Positions 1-9,206 of a stretch of DNA of 14,859 bases are shown here, piece by piece. The notes under the pieces were generated by a model. The model did no database searches and was not told where the DNA came from. It worked only from the letters and a program-made list of their open reading frames with translations. The stretch lies in the NCBI GenBank assembly GCA_024409145.1, contig JAKSUF010000010.1, forward strand, positions 1 to 14,859. The letters are read 5' to 3'. This DNA is from an archaeon. Lineage in GTDB: Archaea > Methanobacteriota > Methanobacteria > Methanobacteriales > Methanobacteriaceae. Numbering within the stretch: the stretch's first letter is position 1; each line of letters opens with the position of its first letter. The position numbers were made by a program, and so were the translations under genes.

Positions 1-554
1 TTATAGTTATCTAAAATATAATCTTTAATATATTTAATAGTATCCTTTATATCATCATTACTTGGTATATTACCTGTACCTATACTCCATATAGGTTCAT
101 ACGCAATAATAATATTCTCAATACCATTTAGATCAGTTAAAGCATCATCTAATTCTTTCTTTAAGAAATCATTAGTTTCATTAGATTGTCTAACTTCCAA
201 ATTTTCACCAATGCACAAGATTGGTGTAATTCCATTATCTAATAACTGTTTTAACTTTCTCTTTACATAAATATCATCATTATAATATTGTCTTCTCTCT
301 GAATGACCAACTATAGCATATTTAACACCTATAGATTTAGCCATAGAAGCGCTAATATCACCCGTATAAGCACCTTTATCCTCAAAACCAATATTTTGTA
401 TTCCAACATTAAAACCTTTGTTAATGAAGTCTTTTAGGTATAAAGATGAAGGACATAAAACTATATTAGAACCATTAAAATCAAAATTATCTATATAATC
501 TATAATTTCATCATTTAAAAGATTCATTTTAAAATTTCCAACTAATAATTTCAT
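1..554 (-). CDS. tpiA: Triosephosphate isomerase, partial (3' end beyond window)
   Basis: Glycolytic enzyme interconverting dihydroxyacetone phosphate and glyceraldehyde 3-phosphate in the cytoplasm. The first 184 residues are visible, so about 65 C-terminal residues are missing from a protein usually near 250. The active-site motifs are in order: GNFKMN (residues 6-11) with Asn7 and Lys9, VGHSERR (82-88) with catalytic His84, and AYEPIWSIGTG (151-161) with catalytic Glu153 and the start of the flexible loop. The tryptophan usual between the first Asn and Lys is phenylalanine here. The phosphate-binding glycines of the C-terminal half lie outside the window. The ATG at 554 follows AGGAG by 4 nt, and this ribosome binding site overlaps the TAG stop of pgk, leaving a 7-nt gap, so the two genes are translated from one message. 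Identity is certain; only the 3' end is unseen. Confidence 0.97.
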   Translation of the reverse strand, partial: MKLLVGNFKMNLLNDEIIDYIDNFDFNGSNIVLCPSSLYLKDFINKGFNVGIQNIGFEDKGAYTGDISASMAKSIGVKYAIVGHSERRQYYNDDIYVKRKLKQLLDNGITPILCIGENLEVRQSNETNDFLKKELDDALTDLNGIENIIIAYEPIWSIGTGNIPSNDDIKDTIKYIKDYILDNY

Positions 555-561
555 AAAACTC

Positions 562-1716
562 CTATTCAGATATAGAACTAATTCCAGGTAAAACTTTACC
601 CTCTAATAACTCAAGTGAAGCTCCTCCACCTGTAGATATATGTGTAACATTATCTTTATATCCTAAGTTAATTACAGCTGAAGCAGAATCTCCACCACCA
701 ACTATAACAGTTTGATCTTTAGTAAATGTCTTACAAATCTCTTCCGTACCAGTTTTATACAAAGGATTTTCAAACATACCTAAAGGTCCATTCCATATAA
801 TAGTTTTACTATTTCTAATTACATCTTTAAATTCTTCAACAGTTTTTGGACCAATATCTAACGCAATATCATCATCATCCATAACATCTTTTACATAACA
901 TTCAGAAGATTCAATATTTTTTGCACATTTATGGTCCTTCGGAATTATTATTCTATCACTTTTTTTCAATAAATCAATACAATAATCGATTTTATCGTCC
1001 TCAACTAGACTTTTTCCTATATTTTCACCCTTAGATTTCAAAAAAGTATAAGCCATTCCACCACCAATTAATAAATTGTCGGCTTTATCAATAAGATTTT
1101 CAATAACTCCAATCTTATCACTAACTTTTGATCCACCTAATATAACAGTAAATGGTCTTTCAGGATTTTCTAGAACTGGCATAATATTATCTAATTCTTT
1201 TTCAACTAAGAAACCAATACCACTAGGTAAATGAGATGCTATACCCACATTACTAGCATGAGCTCTATGTGAAGTACCAAAAGCATCATTTATATATAAA
1301 TCACCTAAACTAGCCCAATAAGCTCCAAGTTCAGGATCATTCTTACTTTCTTTTTCACCATCAAGATCTTCATATCTTGTATTTTGTAATAATACTAAAT
1401 CATTATCATTTAAAGCATTTTCAACTTCTTCACCACGAGTAGCATTTATAAAAGTAACTTTCCTTCCTAATAGTTCCTCTAATCTCTTTGCCACAGGAGA
1501 TAAATCGTTTTTAGCTAAATCACTTTCTTCTTTAACTCTACCTAAATGCGAAAGTAATAAAACTTTTGCTCCCTTTTCTAAAGCATAATTAATAGTCTTT
1601 AATGATTTTTTAATTCTGTTGTCATCTGTAATAACACCATCCTTAATAGGTACATTAAAGTCTACCCTAATTATAACCTTCTTTCCCCCTAAATCATAAT
1701 CATATATCTTCTTCAT
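562..1716 (-). CDS. pgk: Phosphoglycerate kinase
   Basis: Transfers phosphate from 1,3-bisphosphoglycerate to ADP in glycolysis; cytoplasmic monomer. With the start chosen here it has 384 residues, within the usual 385-400 range. Motifs seen: VDFNVP (18-23), SHLGR (56-60), a phosphoglycerate-binding stretch ending SHRAHAS (149-155), GGSKVSDKIGV (194-204), GGGMAYTF (218-225), WNGPLGMFE (308-316), GGGDSAS (340-346) and STGGGAS (361-367). An in-frame ATG at 1734 would add six residues, but the ATG at 1716 is preferred: it has AGGTGA 4 nt upstream and starts the protein just where family members start, while the ATG at 1734 falls at the predicted transcription start. The gene has its own promoter after the rpoC terminator and is followed 7 nt later by tpiA. 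The gapA gene often found upstream is absent here; rpoC occupies that place. The stop is TAG, the only non-TAA stop in the window. Confidence 0.97.
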   Translation of the reverse strand: MKKIYDYDLGGKKVIIRVDFNVPIKDGVITDDNRIKKSLKTINYALEKGAKVLLLSHLGRVKEESDLAKNDLSPVAKRLEELLGRKVTFINATRGEEVENALNDNDLVLLQNTRYEDLDGEKESKNDPELGAYWASLGDLYINDAFGTSHRAHASNVGIASHLPSGIGFLVEKELDNIMPVLENPERPFTVILGGSKVSDKIGVIENLIDKADNLLIGGGMAYTFLKSKGENIGKSLVEDDKIDYCIDLLKKSDRIIIPKDHKCAKNIESSECYVKDVMDDDDIALDIGPKTVEEFKDVIRNSKTIIWNGPLGMFENPLYKTGTEEICKTFTKDQTVIVGGGDSASAVINLGYKDNVTHISTGGGASLELLEGKVLPGISSISE

Positions 1717-1720
1717 AGTA

Positions 1721-1726
1721 TCACCT
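1721..1726 (-). promoter_or_regulatory. Ribosome binding site deciding the pgk start
   Basis: AGGTGA matches the anti-Shine-Dalgarno core and ends 4 nt before the ATG at 1716. It lies inside the codons of the longer reading frame that begins at 1734, which has no comparable site upstream, so it argues for the downstream start. Confidence 0.75.
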
Positions 1727-1740
1727 ATTTTCATTATAAC

Positions 1741-1769
1741 ATTATATTTTTGATATATTCGTTTCTTAA
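1741..1769 (-). promoter_or_regulatory. Sigma-A type promoter of pgk-tpiA
   Basis: The -35 TTAAGA (1764-1769, 4 of 6 to consensus) and the -10 TATAAT (1741-1746, perfect) are separated by 17 nt. Predicted initiation near 1733-1735 gives a leader of about 18 nt carrying the AGGTGA ribosome binding site. A second TATAAT with an extended TGn (1733-1741) lies just downstream but would start the RNA inside that site. Prediction from sequence only. Confidence 0.7.
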
Positions 1770-1786
1770 CATTAAATATACATTAC

Positions 1787-1827
1787 TTTACACATTAAAT
1801 GTAAAGAACAATGTAAATCTATGTAAA
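1787..1827 (-). repeat. ATGTAAA direct repeats with an inverted TTTACA copy
   Basis: On the plus strand ATGTAAA occurs at 1799-1805, 1811-1817 and 1821-1827. The first copy also forms an inverted repeat, TTTACA (1787-1792), 7 nt, TGTAAA (1800-1805). The cluster sits between the rpoC terminator and the pgk -35 box, about 18 bp upstream of the latter. It could be an operator or just AT-rich sequence; I cannot assign it to a known regulator. Confidence 0.4.
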
Positions 1828-1854
1828 CAAAAAAGAAGAGTTTCCTCTTCTTTT
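1825..1854 (-). terminator. Intrinsic terminator after rpoC
   Basis: On the transcribed strand a perfect 10-bp stem (arms 1845-1854 and 1831-1840, AAAAGAAGAG pairing with CTCTTCTTTT) closes a GAAA tetraloop and runs into a T-rich tract (TTTTTTGTTT). The stem begins one base after the rpoC stop codon. It separates the RNA polymerase genes from pgk-tpiA. Confidence 0.92.
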
Positions 1855-1855
1855 A

Positions 1856-4800
1856 TTACATTACTGTTTTTTCTAATGCATCAATAGGTTCATCTTCAGC
1901 GAATTGGTTAGCTAAATCATAATCAACTTTTTGATATGCTTTAATACCAGTTCCAGCAGGAATTAACTTACCAACGATAACGTTTTCTTTTAATCCTTGT
2001 AGCTTATCTACTTTTCCACGGATAGCAGCATCAGTTAAGATACGTGTTGTTTCTTGGAATGAAGCAGCAGATAAGAATGAATCTGTAGCTAATGAAGCTT
2101 TAGTAATACCAAATAATACTGGTCTACCTGTAGCAGGTTTCTTACCATTTAAGATAGCATCTTTATTACCATCAGAGAATTCATGGTAGTTAATTAATGA
2201 TCCAGGTAATAATTCTGTATCACCAGCATCAATAACTTTAATCTTATCAATCATTCTTCCAGCAATAATTTCAACGTGTTTATCAGAAATTTCAACACCT
2301 TGGCTACGATAAGCATTTTGTACTTCTTTCAATACATATTCTTGAGTAGTTAATGGGTCAGTAACAGTTAATAATTCCTTAGGACTAATAGCACCTTCAG
2401 TTAACTTATCACCTGGATTAACTTTATCACCCTTTTGAACACGTAATTTAGCTTGATATTTAGTAGTATGAACTTTAGTTTCTACATCGTTCTTAATACT
2501 AATATGGAATTTACCTTTATCTTCAACAATGTCAACAACTTCACCTGAGATTTCAGCAATAGTAGCTTGTCCTTTTGGTTTACGAGCTTCGAATAATTCT
2601 TGTACACGAGGAAGACCTTGTGTAATATCTTCTTCACCGGCAACACCACCAGTATGGAATGTTCTCATTGTTAATTGTGTTCCTGGTTCACCAATTGATT
2701 GAGCAGCCATAACACCGATTGCTTCTCCAACTTCAACAATATTACCAGTAGCTAAGTTACGTCCATAACATTTGCAGCATACACCATTATGTGTATTACA
2801 TGTTAATGTAGAACGAATTTCAACTTCTTCAATTCCAGCATCAACAATCTTTTCAGCTATTGAATCTGTAATTAATTCATTTCTTTCTACTAATACTTTT
2901 CCTGTTTTTGGACTAACAATCTTTTGATTAGAAAATCTTCCAACAATACGATCATATAATTTTTCAATTACAGAACCGTTTTTATCATTTATAAATGCAT
3001 GTACTTTAACACCTAAGTCAGTACCGCAATCATCTTCTTTAACAATAATATCTTGAGATACATCTACTAAACGTCTTGTTAAGTAACCTGAATCGGCTGT
3101 CTTTAAGGCAGTATCAGCTAAACCTTTACGAGTACCGTGAGTAGATAAGAAGAATTCAGAAACTGATAATCCTTCAACGAAGTTAGATGTTACTGGGATT
3201 TCTACTGGTTCACCATTTGGTTTAGCCATCAATCCACGCATACCAGCTAATTGTGTGAAGTTAGAAATATTACCACGAGCTTTAGAGTTCATCATCATGA
3301 AGATTGGGTTAGTTAAGTTTGTCTTAGCATATTCTTCAAGTTCTTTTTGAACTTCGTTCTTAGCATTATTCCATGTTTCAATTACTTTCTTGTATCTTTC
3401 TTCATCAGTAATTAAACCTCTATGATATTGTTTATTGATAGTATCAACAACTTTTTGACTATTTTCAATAATTCCAGCTTTATTTTTACTTGTAACAACA
3501 TCAGCAGCAGATACTGTTAAACCAGCGATTGTAGAATATTTGAATCCTAAATCTTTTAATCTATCTAGCATCATACTTGTTTCAGTTGTTTTATAACGCT
3601 TGAATGTTTGAGCAATAATCATTTCTAATGTTCCTTTAGCAAATGGTTTAACAATTTCCATTTCTTTAATAGCTTCAGGAATATTTGTTCCTCTTTCAAG
3701 GAAATATTTATTTGGAGTCATAGTTGTAATATTAGCTTCTGATGGTTCATTTAAATATGGGAATGAATCTGGTAAGATTTCATTGAATATTAATTTACCA
3801 GCAGTAGTTACTAAATATTTATCCTTTTGATCTTCAATAAATAATTTATGTTTGAATGAATTTACAGGTAAAGCAATCTTTGTATGAAGTGTGATTTCTC
3901 TTCTTTCATAAGCCATAATTGCTTCGTTAGAGTTTTTGAATACTCTACCTTCACCTGGTTCACCTAATTTTTCCATAGTAATGTAGTAGTTACCTAATAC
4001 CATATCTTGTGATGGAGTAACGATTGGGCTTCCATCCTTTGGATGTAGGATATTATTAGCACCTAACATTAATAATCTAGCTTCAGCAATAGCATCTTCT
4101 GATAATGGAACGTGAACAGCCATTTGGTCACCATCGAAGTCGGCATTGAATGCTGTACATACTAATGGGTGAAGTCTAATAGCTTTACCACCAATTAACT
4201 TAGGTTCAAATGCTTGAATACCTAATCTATGTAGTGTAGGAGCACGGTTTAATAATACTGGATGTTCTTTAATAACATCTTCAACAATATCCCAAACTTG
4301 TGGATCCTTATTTTCAATCATTCTCTTAGCAGCTTTAATATTGCTACAAATAGGTTCTTTTCCATCTTTACGTTTAGTAGTTAAATCATGAATAACATGT
4401 GGTTTGAATAACTCTAAAGCCATATCTTTTGGAATACCGCATTGGTACATTTTTAAATCTGGTCCAACAACGATAACTGAACGTCCTGAATAGTCAACAC
4501 GTTTTCCTAATAAGTTTTGACGGAAACGACCTTGTTTACCTTTTAACATACTAGATAAAGATTTTAAAGCTCTTTGTCCAGCACCAGTTACTGCTCTTCC
4601 TCTACGTCCGTTATCAAATAAAGCATCAACAGCTTCTTGTAACATACGTTTTTCATTTTGAATAATGATTTGAGGAGCATTTAACTCAATTAATCTCTTT
4701 AAACGGTTATTACGGTTAATAACACGTCTGTATAAATCATTTAAGTCAGATGTAGCAAATCTACCACCATCTAATTGGATCATTGGTCTTAAATCTGGTG

Positions 4801-5503
4801 GAATAACTGGGATACAATCCATAATCATCCATTCAGGTTTATTATCAGATGTGTAGAATGCATTTAATACATCTAATCTCTTTAATAATCTATCACGTTT
4901 TTGTCCTTGAGCACCTTCAAGTTCTTCTTTAATTTCTTTAATGTCTTTTTCAAGATCTACATTTTTAAGTAATTCCTTGATTGCTTCAGCACCCATTCCT
5001 ACTTTAAAATCATTACCATATTTTTCATAATATGTACGATAATCTTTTTCAGAAAGAGTTTGTTTATTTTCTAGAGGAGTATTTCCTTTGTCAATTACAA
5101 CGTAACTAACAAAGTATAATACTTCTTCTAGATCTCTTGGAGACATATCTAGAACTAATCCCATTCTAGATGGAACACCTTTAAAGTACCAAATATGTGA
5201 TACAGGTGAAGCTAATTCAATATGTCCCATTCTTTCACGTCTTACTTTAGATCTAGTAACTTCAACACCACATCTATCGCAAACTACGTTTTTATATCTT
5301 ACTCTTTTATATTTACCACAAGCACATTCAAAGTCCTTAGTTGGTCCAAATATTTTTTCACAGAATAATCCATCTCTCTCAGGTCTTAGTGTTCTATAGT
5401 TAATTGTTTCTGAACGTTTAACTTCACCATAACTCCAAGAACGAATCTTTTCTGGAGATGCAATTCCTATTTTTAAAGCGTCAAACTTATTTACTTCTAT
5501 CAT
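1856..5503 (-). CDS. rpoC: DNA-directed RNA polymerase subunit beta'
   Basis: Largest catalytic subunit of RNA polymerase, carrying the active-site magnesium. The 1215 residues match the length of beta' in Bacillota, without large lineage insertions. Seen in order: N-terminal zinc ribbon cysteines Cys60, Cys62, Cys75, Cys78; the metal-binding NADFDGDQ at 453-460 (Asp455, 457, 459); a second zinc site from Cys826 with Cys902, Cys909, Cys912; and the GVMAAQSIGEPGTQLTMR stretch (930-947) leading into the trigger loop. The ATG at 5503 overlaps the rpoB stop (TAATG), and its GGAGGT ribosome binding site lies within the last rpoB codons, so translation is probably coupled and keeps the two subunits in step. 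No separate promoter is evident. A strong terminator follows directly. Identity is certain. Confidence 0.99.
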   Translation of the reverse strand: MIEVNKFDALKIGIASPEKIRSWSYGEVKRSETINYRTLRPERDGLFCEKIFGPTKDFECACGKYKRVRYKNVVCDRCGVEVTRSKVRRERMGHIELASPVSHIWYFKGVPSRMGLVLDMSPRDLEEVLYFVSYVVIDKGNTPLENKQTLSEKDYRTYYEKYGNDFKVGMGAEAIKELLKNVDLEKDIKEIKEELEGAQGQKRDRLLKRLDVLNAFYTSDNKPEWMIMDCIPVIPPDLRPMIQLDGGRFATSDLNDLYRRVINRNNRLKRLIELNAPQIIIQNEKRMLQEAVDALFDNGRRGRAVTGAGQRALKSLSSMLKGKQGRFRQNLLGKRVDYSGRSVIVVGPDLKMYQCGIPKDMALELFKPHVIHDLTTKRKDGKEPICSNIKAAKRMIENKDPQVWDIVEDVIKEHPVLLNRAPTLHRLGIQAFEPKLIGGKAIRLHPLVCTAFNADFDGDQMAVHVPLSEDAIAEARLLMLGANNILHPKDGSPIVTPSQDMVLGNYYITMEKLGEPGEGRVFKNSNEAIMAYERREITLHTKIALPVNSFKHKLFIEDQKDKYLVTTAGKLIFNEILPDSFPYLNEPSEANITTMTPNKYFLERGTNIPEAIKEMEIVKPFAKGTLEMIIAQTFKRYKTTETSMMLDRLKDLGFKYSTIAGLTVSAADVVTSKNKAGIIENSQKVVDTINKQYHRGLITDEERYKKVIETWNNAKNEVQKELEEYAKTNLTNPIFMMMNSKARGNISNFTQLAGMRGLMAKPNGEPVEIPVTSNFVEGLSVSEFFLSTHGTRKGLADTALKTADSGYLTRRLVDVSQDIIVKEDDCGTDLGVKVHAFINDKNGSVIEKLYDRIVGRFSNQKIVSPKTGKVLVERNELITDSIAEKIVDAGIEEVEIRSTLTCNTHNGVCCKCYGRNLATGNIVEVGEAIGVMAAQSIGEPGTQLTMRTFHTGGVAGEEDITQGLPRVQELFEARKPKGQATIAEISGEVVDIVEDKGKFHISIKNDVETKVHTTKYQAKLRVQKGDKVNPGDKLTEGAISPKELLTVTDPLTTQEYVLKEVQNAYRSQGVEISDKHVEIIAGRMIDKIKVIDAGDTELLPGSLINYHEFSDGNKDAILNGKKPATGRPVLFGITKASLATDSFLSAASFQETTRILTDAAIRGKVDKLQGLKENVIVGKLIPAGTGIKAYQKVDYDLANQFAEDEPIDALEKTVM

Positions 5504-8500
5504 TAGAAATTACCTCCTTCTTCAATATCAATATCTTCATCATCTAATTCATCAAGATCATTATCTTCAAATTCGTCTTCATCGTCTTCTTCCCAATCAG
5601 AATCTTCTTCATCTTCAGCAATTGGTGGAAGAGGTGTAGTTTCATCTAATCCTAAATTTAGATCTTCTTTATCTTCTTCTTCTTCAATTTGTTTTAAGTC
5701 GAATTCTTCTCCGTCGTCATTTTGGATCTTTAAGTCTAAGCCTAAAGCTTGTAATTCTTTCATTAATACTCTAAATGATTCAGGAACACCTGCTCTATTA
5801 ACATCTTGACCCTTAATAATTGATTCATATACTTTTACACGACCAACAACATCATCTGATTTAACAGTTAAGATTTCTTGTAATACATGAGAAGCACCAT
5901 AAGCATATAATGCCCAAACTTCCATTTCACCAAATCTTTGACCACCAAATTGAGCTTTTCCTCCTAGAGGTTGTTGTGTAACTAATGAATAAGGTCCAGT
6001 TGAACGAGCATGTAATTTATCATCAACCATGTGGTGTAATTTAATCATATACATAACACCAACTGATACTCTATTTTCGAATGGTTCACCAGTACGTCCA
6101 TTATATAATACTGTCTTACCATCAGCTTCCATTCCTGCTTCTTTCATCATAGCAGCAATATCTTCAGATGAAGCACCATCAAATACTGGAGTAGCAACAT
6201 GAACGCCTAATTTCTTAGCAGCCATACCTAAGTGTAATTCCAAAATTTGTCCTATGTTCATACGAGAAGGAACACCCATTGGATTTAACATGATATCAAC
6301 TGGTCTACCATCAGGCATGTATGGCATATCTTCTTGAGGTAAAATCAATGAAATAACACCTTTGTTACCATGACGTCCTGACATCTTATCACCAACTTGA
6401 ATCTTACGTTTTTGAACTATATAAATTCTAATAACCTTAGATACACCTGTAGGTAATTCATCATTGTCTTTTCTTGAATATATCTTAACATCGTGAACAA
6501 TACCATCACCACCGTGTGGAACACGTAATGAAGTATCACGAACTTCTCTTGTTTTTTCTCCAAAGATAGCATGTAATAATTTTTCTTCTGAAGTTAATTC
6601 AGCCATACCTTTTGGTGTAACTTTACCAACTAAGATATCTCCTTCTTTAACTTCTGTACCGATCATTACAATACCATTTTCATCTAAGTTCTTACGAGCT
6701 TCTTCAGAAACATTTGGAATATCTCTTGTAATTTCTTCAGGTCCTAACTTAGTATCACGACATTGCATTTGATAATCTTCTAAGTGTAATGAAGTATATG
6801 CATCATCTTTAACTAAATTTTCATTTAAGATAACAGCATCCTCATAGTTATATCCATTAAATGTCATGAATGCAACAGTTAAGTTCTTACCTAATGCTAA
6901 TTCACCTTTATCTGTAGATGGACCATCAGCAATAACTTGTCCACGTTTTACAGAATCACCAACTCTAACAATTGGTCTATGATGTTGGCAAGTACCAGCA
7001 TTTGATAATTCGAAATTACATAAATTATATGTATCTTTTCCTCCAACATTTGCAATAACAATCTTACGTGCATCAACATAGTCAACAACACCATCAGATT
7101 TACTAGTTATTACAGCACCAGAGTCTTTAGCAGCAACACATTCAACACCAGTACCAATGAATGGAGCTTCAGCTCTTAATAATGGTACAGATTGACGTTG
7201 CATGTTAGCACCCATTGATGCACGAGTAGCATCATCATGTTCTAGGAATGGGATACAACTTGTTGTAACAGCAACAACTTGTTGTGGTGAAACATCAACA
7301 TAATCAACTTGATTAGCTTTTGCAATAATATTTTCACCTTTATAACGACAATTTACTAATTCTGGAACGATAACATCTTTATCATCAGTTTCAATAGTAG
7401 CTTGTGAAATATAATAATCTTCTTCTTCATCAGCAGTTAAGTATTCAACATCATCTGTTAACTTACGATCAACTACTTTTCTATATGGAGTCATAACGAA
7501 ACCATATTCATCAACTTTAGCATAAGAAGCTAAAGATGTAATTAAACCTATATTTTGACCTTCTGGTGACTCAATAGGACAAATTCTACCATAGTGAGAT
7601 GCATTAACATCACGTACATCTACACCAGCTCTATCTCTAGATAATCCACCTGGACCTAAAGCTGATAAACGACGTTTATTAGTTAATTCTGCTAATGGGT
7701 TAGTTTGATCCATGAATTGTGATAATTGAGATGAACCAAAGAATTCTTTCATAGCAGCAGTAACTGGTCTAATATTAATTAATGTCTTAGGAGTAACTTC
7801 ATCCATTTCTTGAGTAGTCATTCTTTCACGAATAACTCTTTCCATACGAGCAACACCAATTCTAAATTGATTTTGTAATAATTCACCAACTTGACGAATT
7901 CTTCTGTTACCTAAATGGTCAATTTCATCAATATTTCCAACACCATGTAATAAGTTTAGATAATAACTTACTGAAGCATAGAAATCAGAAATAGTTAATC
8001 TCTTAACATCTATATTATAATCATTACCAATAACTAGTAATTTTTCTTTCTTATTTTCTGGATTGTAAATCTTAACTGTTTGAACTTTTCCATAAATATC
8101 TAATTCTTCATTAATCTTTACATTCTCTAAATTATATCCTTCATTAAAGATTTTCTTTAAGTCTTCTAAAATTTCTTTAGTAACAACTGTATCTTTAGGA
8201 TATTTTACTTCTTTATTAACTTTAATATCTTCAGCTAAAGTTTGTCCTAATAATCTATCACAAACATTTAACTTTCTATTAAATTTATAACGACCTACTT
8301 TAGCTAAATCATAACGGAATTCATCAAAGAATCTTGTAATTAATTGGTTCTTAGATGAATCTAGTGTACTAGGTTCTCCTGGTCTTAATTTTTCATAAAT
8401 TTCAATTAAAGCTTCATCTGTATTTCTAGTAGAATCTTTAGCAATAGTATTTTCTAGATATACATCTTTACCAAATACTTCATAGATTTCTTCATCACTA

Positions 8501-9105
8501 GATAAACCAAATGCTCTTAATAATGTAGTTAATGTAACTTTTCTATTTCTATCAATTCTTACATATAATACATCTCTAGCATCTGTTTCGAATTCCAACC
8601 AAGTTCCACGAGTTGGAATAATTTGAGAAGTGATAACATTTCTTCCATTTTTATCTATTTCACGATTAAAATAGACACTTGGACTTCTTACCAACTGACT
8701 TACTATAACACGCTCAGCGCCATTAATAATAAATGTTCCACTTTCTGTCATTACTGGTAAGTCACCCATGAAAATTTCTTGTTCTTTAACTTCACCAGTT
8801 TCATGATTATATAGTCTTACATCGACCTTTAAAGGAGCAGAAAATGTTGATTCTCTATCTTTAGCTTCTTTAATAGAATAACGAGGTTCATCAAAATGAT
8901 AATCTCCTACTTCTAAAGATAAAGTACCAGAAAAATTCTCTACTGGGAATAAATCATCGAATACTTCTTTAATTCCTGTATCAACGAACCATTGATAACT
9001 CTTTTTTTGAATTTCAAGCAAATCTTTCAATTCATAAGTCTTTCTAATTCTTGAGAAAGATCTTCTTTTGCGGTAATCACCACAATTAACAAGCTTATAA
9101 GCCAT
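5503..9105 (-). CDS. rpoB: DNA-directed RNA polymerase subunit beta
   Basis: Second catalytic subunit of RNA polymerase and target of rifamycins; 1200 residues from the start chosen. Present are the rifampicin region GSSQLSQFMDQTNPLAEL followed by TNKRRLSALGPGGL (7642-7737), the second rifamycin stretch CPIESPEGQNIGLI, and the active-site segment KIQVGDKMSGRHGNKG (901-916) with the invariant lysines. An in-frame ATG at 9123 is possible, but GGGGTGA sits 4 nt before the ATG at 9105 and would fall inside the longer version, so MAYKLVNCG is taken as the start. The position equal to E. coli His526 is Asn. Residues 1129-1200 form a tail with 39 Asp/Glu of 72, beyond the usual end of the fold. A candidate promoter starts just after the methyltransferase stop. 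rpoC follows with a one-base overlap. Confidence 0.99.
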   Translation of the reverse strand: MAYKLVNCGDYRKRRSFSRIRKTYELKDLLEIQKKSYQWFVDTGIKEVFDDLFPVENFSGTLSLEVGDYHFDEPRYSIKEAKDRESTFSAPLKVDVRLYNHETGEVKEQEIFMGDLPVMTESGTFIINGAERVIVSQLVRSPSVYFNREIDKNGRNVITSQIIPTRGTWLEFETDARDVLYVRIDRNRKVTLTTLLRAFGLSSDEEIYEVFGKDVYLENTIAKDSTRNTDEALIEIYEKLRPGEPSTLDSSKNQLITRFFDEFRYDLAKVGRYKFNRKLNVCDRLLGQTLAEDIKVNKEVKYPKDTVVTKEILEDLKKIFNEGYNLENVKINEELDIYGKVQTVKIYNPENKKEKLLVIGNDYNIDVKRLTISDFYASVSYYLNLLHGVGNIDEIDHLGNRRIRQVGELLQNQFRIGVARMERVIRERMTTQEMDEVTPKTLINIRPVTAAMKEFFGSSQLSQFMDQTNPLAELTNKRRLSALGPGGLSRDRAGVDVRDVNASHYGRICPIESPEGQNIGLITSLASYAKVDEYGFVMTPYRKVVDRKLTDDVEYLTADEEEDYYISQATIETDDKDVIVPELVNCRYKGENIIAKANQVDYVDVSPQQVVAVTTSCIPFLEHDDATRASMGANMQRQSVPLLRAEAPFIGTGVECVAAKDSGAVITSKSDGVVDYVDARKIVIANVGGKDTYNLCNFELSNAGTCQHHRPIVRVGDSVKRGQVIADGPSTDKGELALGKNLTVAFMTFNGYNYEDAVILNENLVKDDAYTSLHLEDYQMQCRDTKLGPEEITRDIPNVSEEARKNLDENGIVMIGTEVKEGDILVGKVTPKGMAELTSEEKLLHAIFGEKTREVRDTSLRVPHGGDGIVHDVKIYSRKDNDELPTGVSKVIRIYIVQKRKIQVGDKMSGRHGNKGVISLILPQEDMPYMPDGRPVDIMLNPMGVPSRMNIGQILELHLGMAAKKLGVHVATPVFDGASSEDIAAMMKEAGMEADGKTVLYNGRTGEPFENRVSVGVMYMIKLHHMVDDKLHARSTGPYSLVTQQPLGGKAQFGGQRFGEMEVWALYAYGASHVLQEILTVKSDDVVGRVKVYESIIKGQDVNRAGVPESFRVLMKELQALGLDLKIQNDDGEEFDLKQIEEEEDKEDLNLGLDETTPLPPIAEDEEDSDWEEDDEDEFEDNDLDELDDEDIDIEEGGNF

Positions 9106-9109
9106 AAAT

Positions 9110-9116
9110 TCACCCC
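9110..9116 (-). promoter_or_regulatory. Ribosome binding site deciding the rpoB start
   Basis: GGGGTGA ends 4 nt before the ATG at 9105. The alternative ATG at 9123 has only AT-rich sequence ahead of it, so the shorter protein is favoured. Confidence 0.75.
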
Positions 9117-9141
9117 AATACACAATAATAATTTTAACTAT

Positions 9142-9162
9142 CGTTTTAATTTGTCTAAAACG
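9142..9162 (-). other. Small hairpin in the rpoB leader
   Basis: CGTTTTA and TAAAACG form a perfect 7-bp stem around a 7-nt loop, between the rpoB promoter candidate and its ribosome binding site. There is no U tract, so it is not a terminator. It could affect mRNA stability or be chance in AT-rich DNA. Confidence 0.35.
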
Positions 9163-9175
9163 TTGCCAATTTATA

Positions 9176-9204
9176 TTATTAGCACAAATTTTTTATCAAG
9201 TCAA
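9176..9204 (-). promoter_or_regulatory. Candidate promoter of rpoB-rpoC
   Basis: The -35 TTGACT (9199-9204, 5 of 6) and the -10 TAATAA (9176-9181, 3 of 6) are 17 nt apart, and the weak -10 is helped by an extended TGC before it. The -35 begins 2 nt after the methyltransferase stop. It would give a leader of about 65 nt and make rpoBC partly independent of the upstream hairpin. Confidence 0.55.
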
Positions 9205-9206
9205 TA

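Noticed and set aside
1733..1741. Extended -10 (TGTTATAAT) as the main pgk promoter
   Set aside because: Initiation would occur within the AGGTGA ribosome binding site; the TATAAT at 1741-1746 with a spaced -35 gives a workable leader.
5520..5700. Dense TTC/ATC trinucleotide run as a non-coding repeat
   Set aside because: It is simply the plus-strand view of the acidic Glu/Asp codons of the RpoB tail, without a regular repeat unit.
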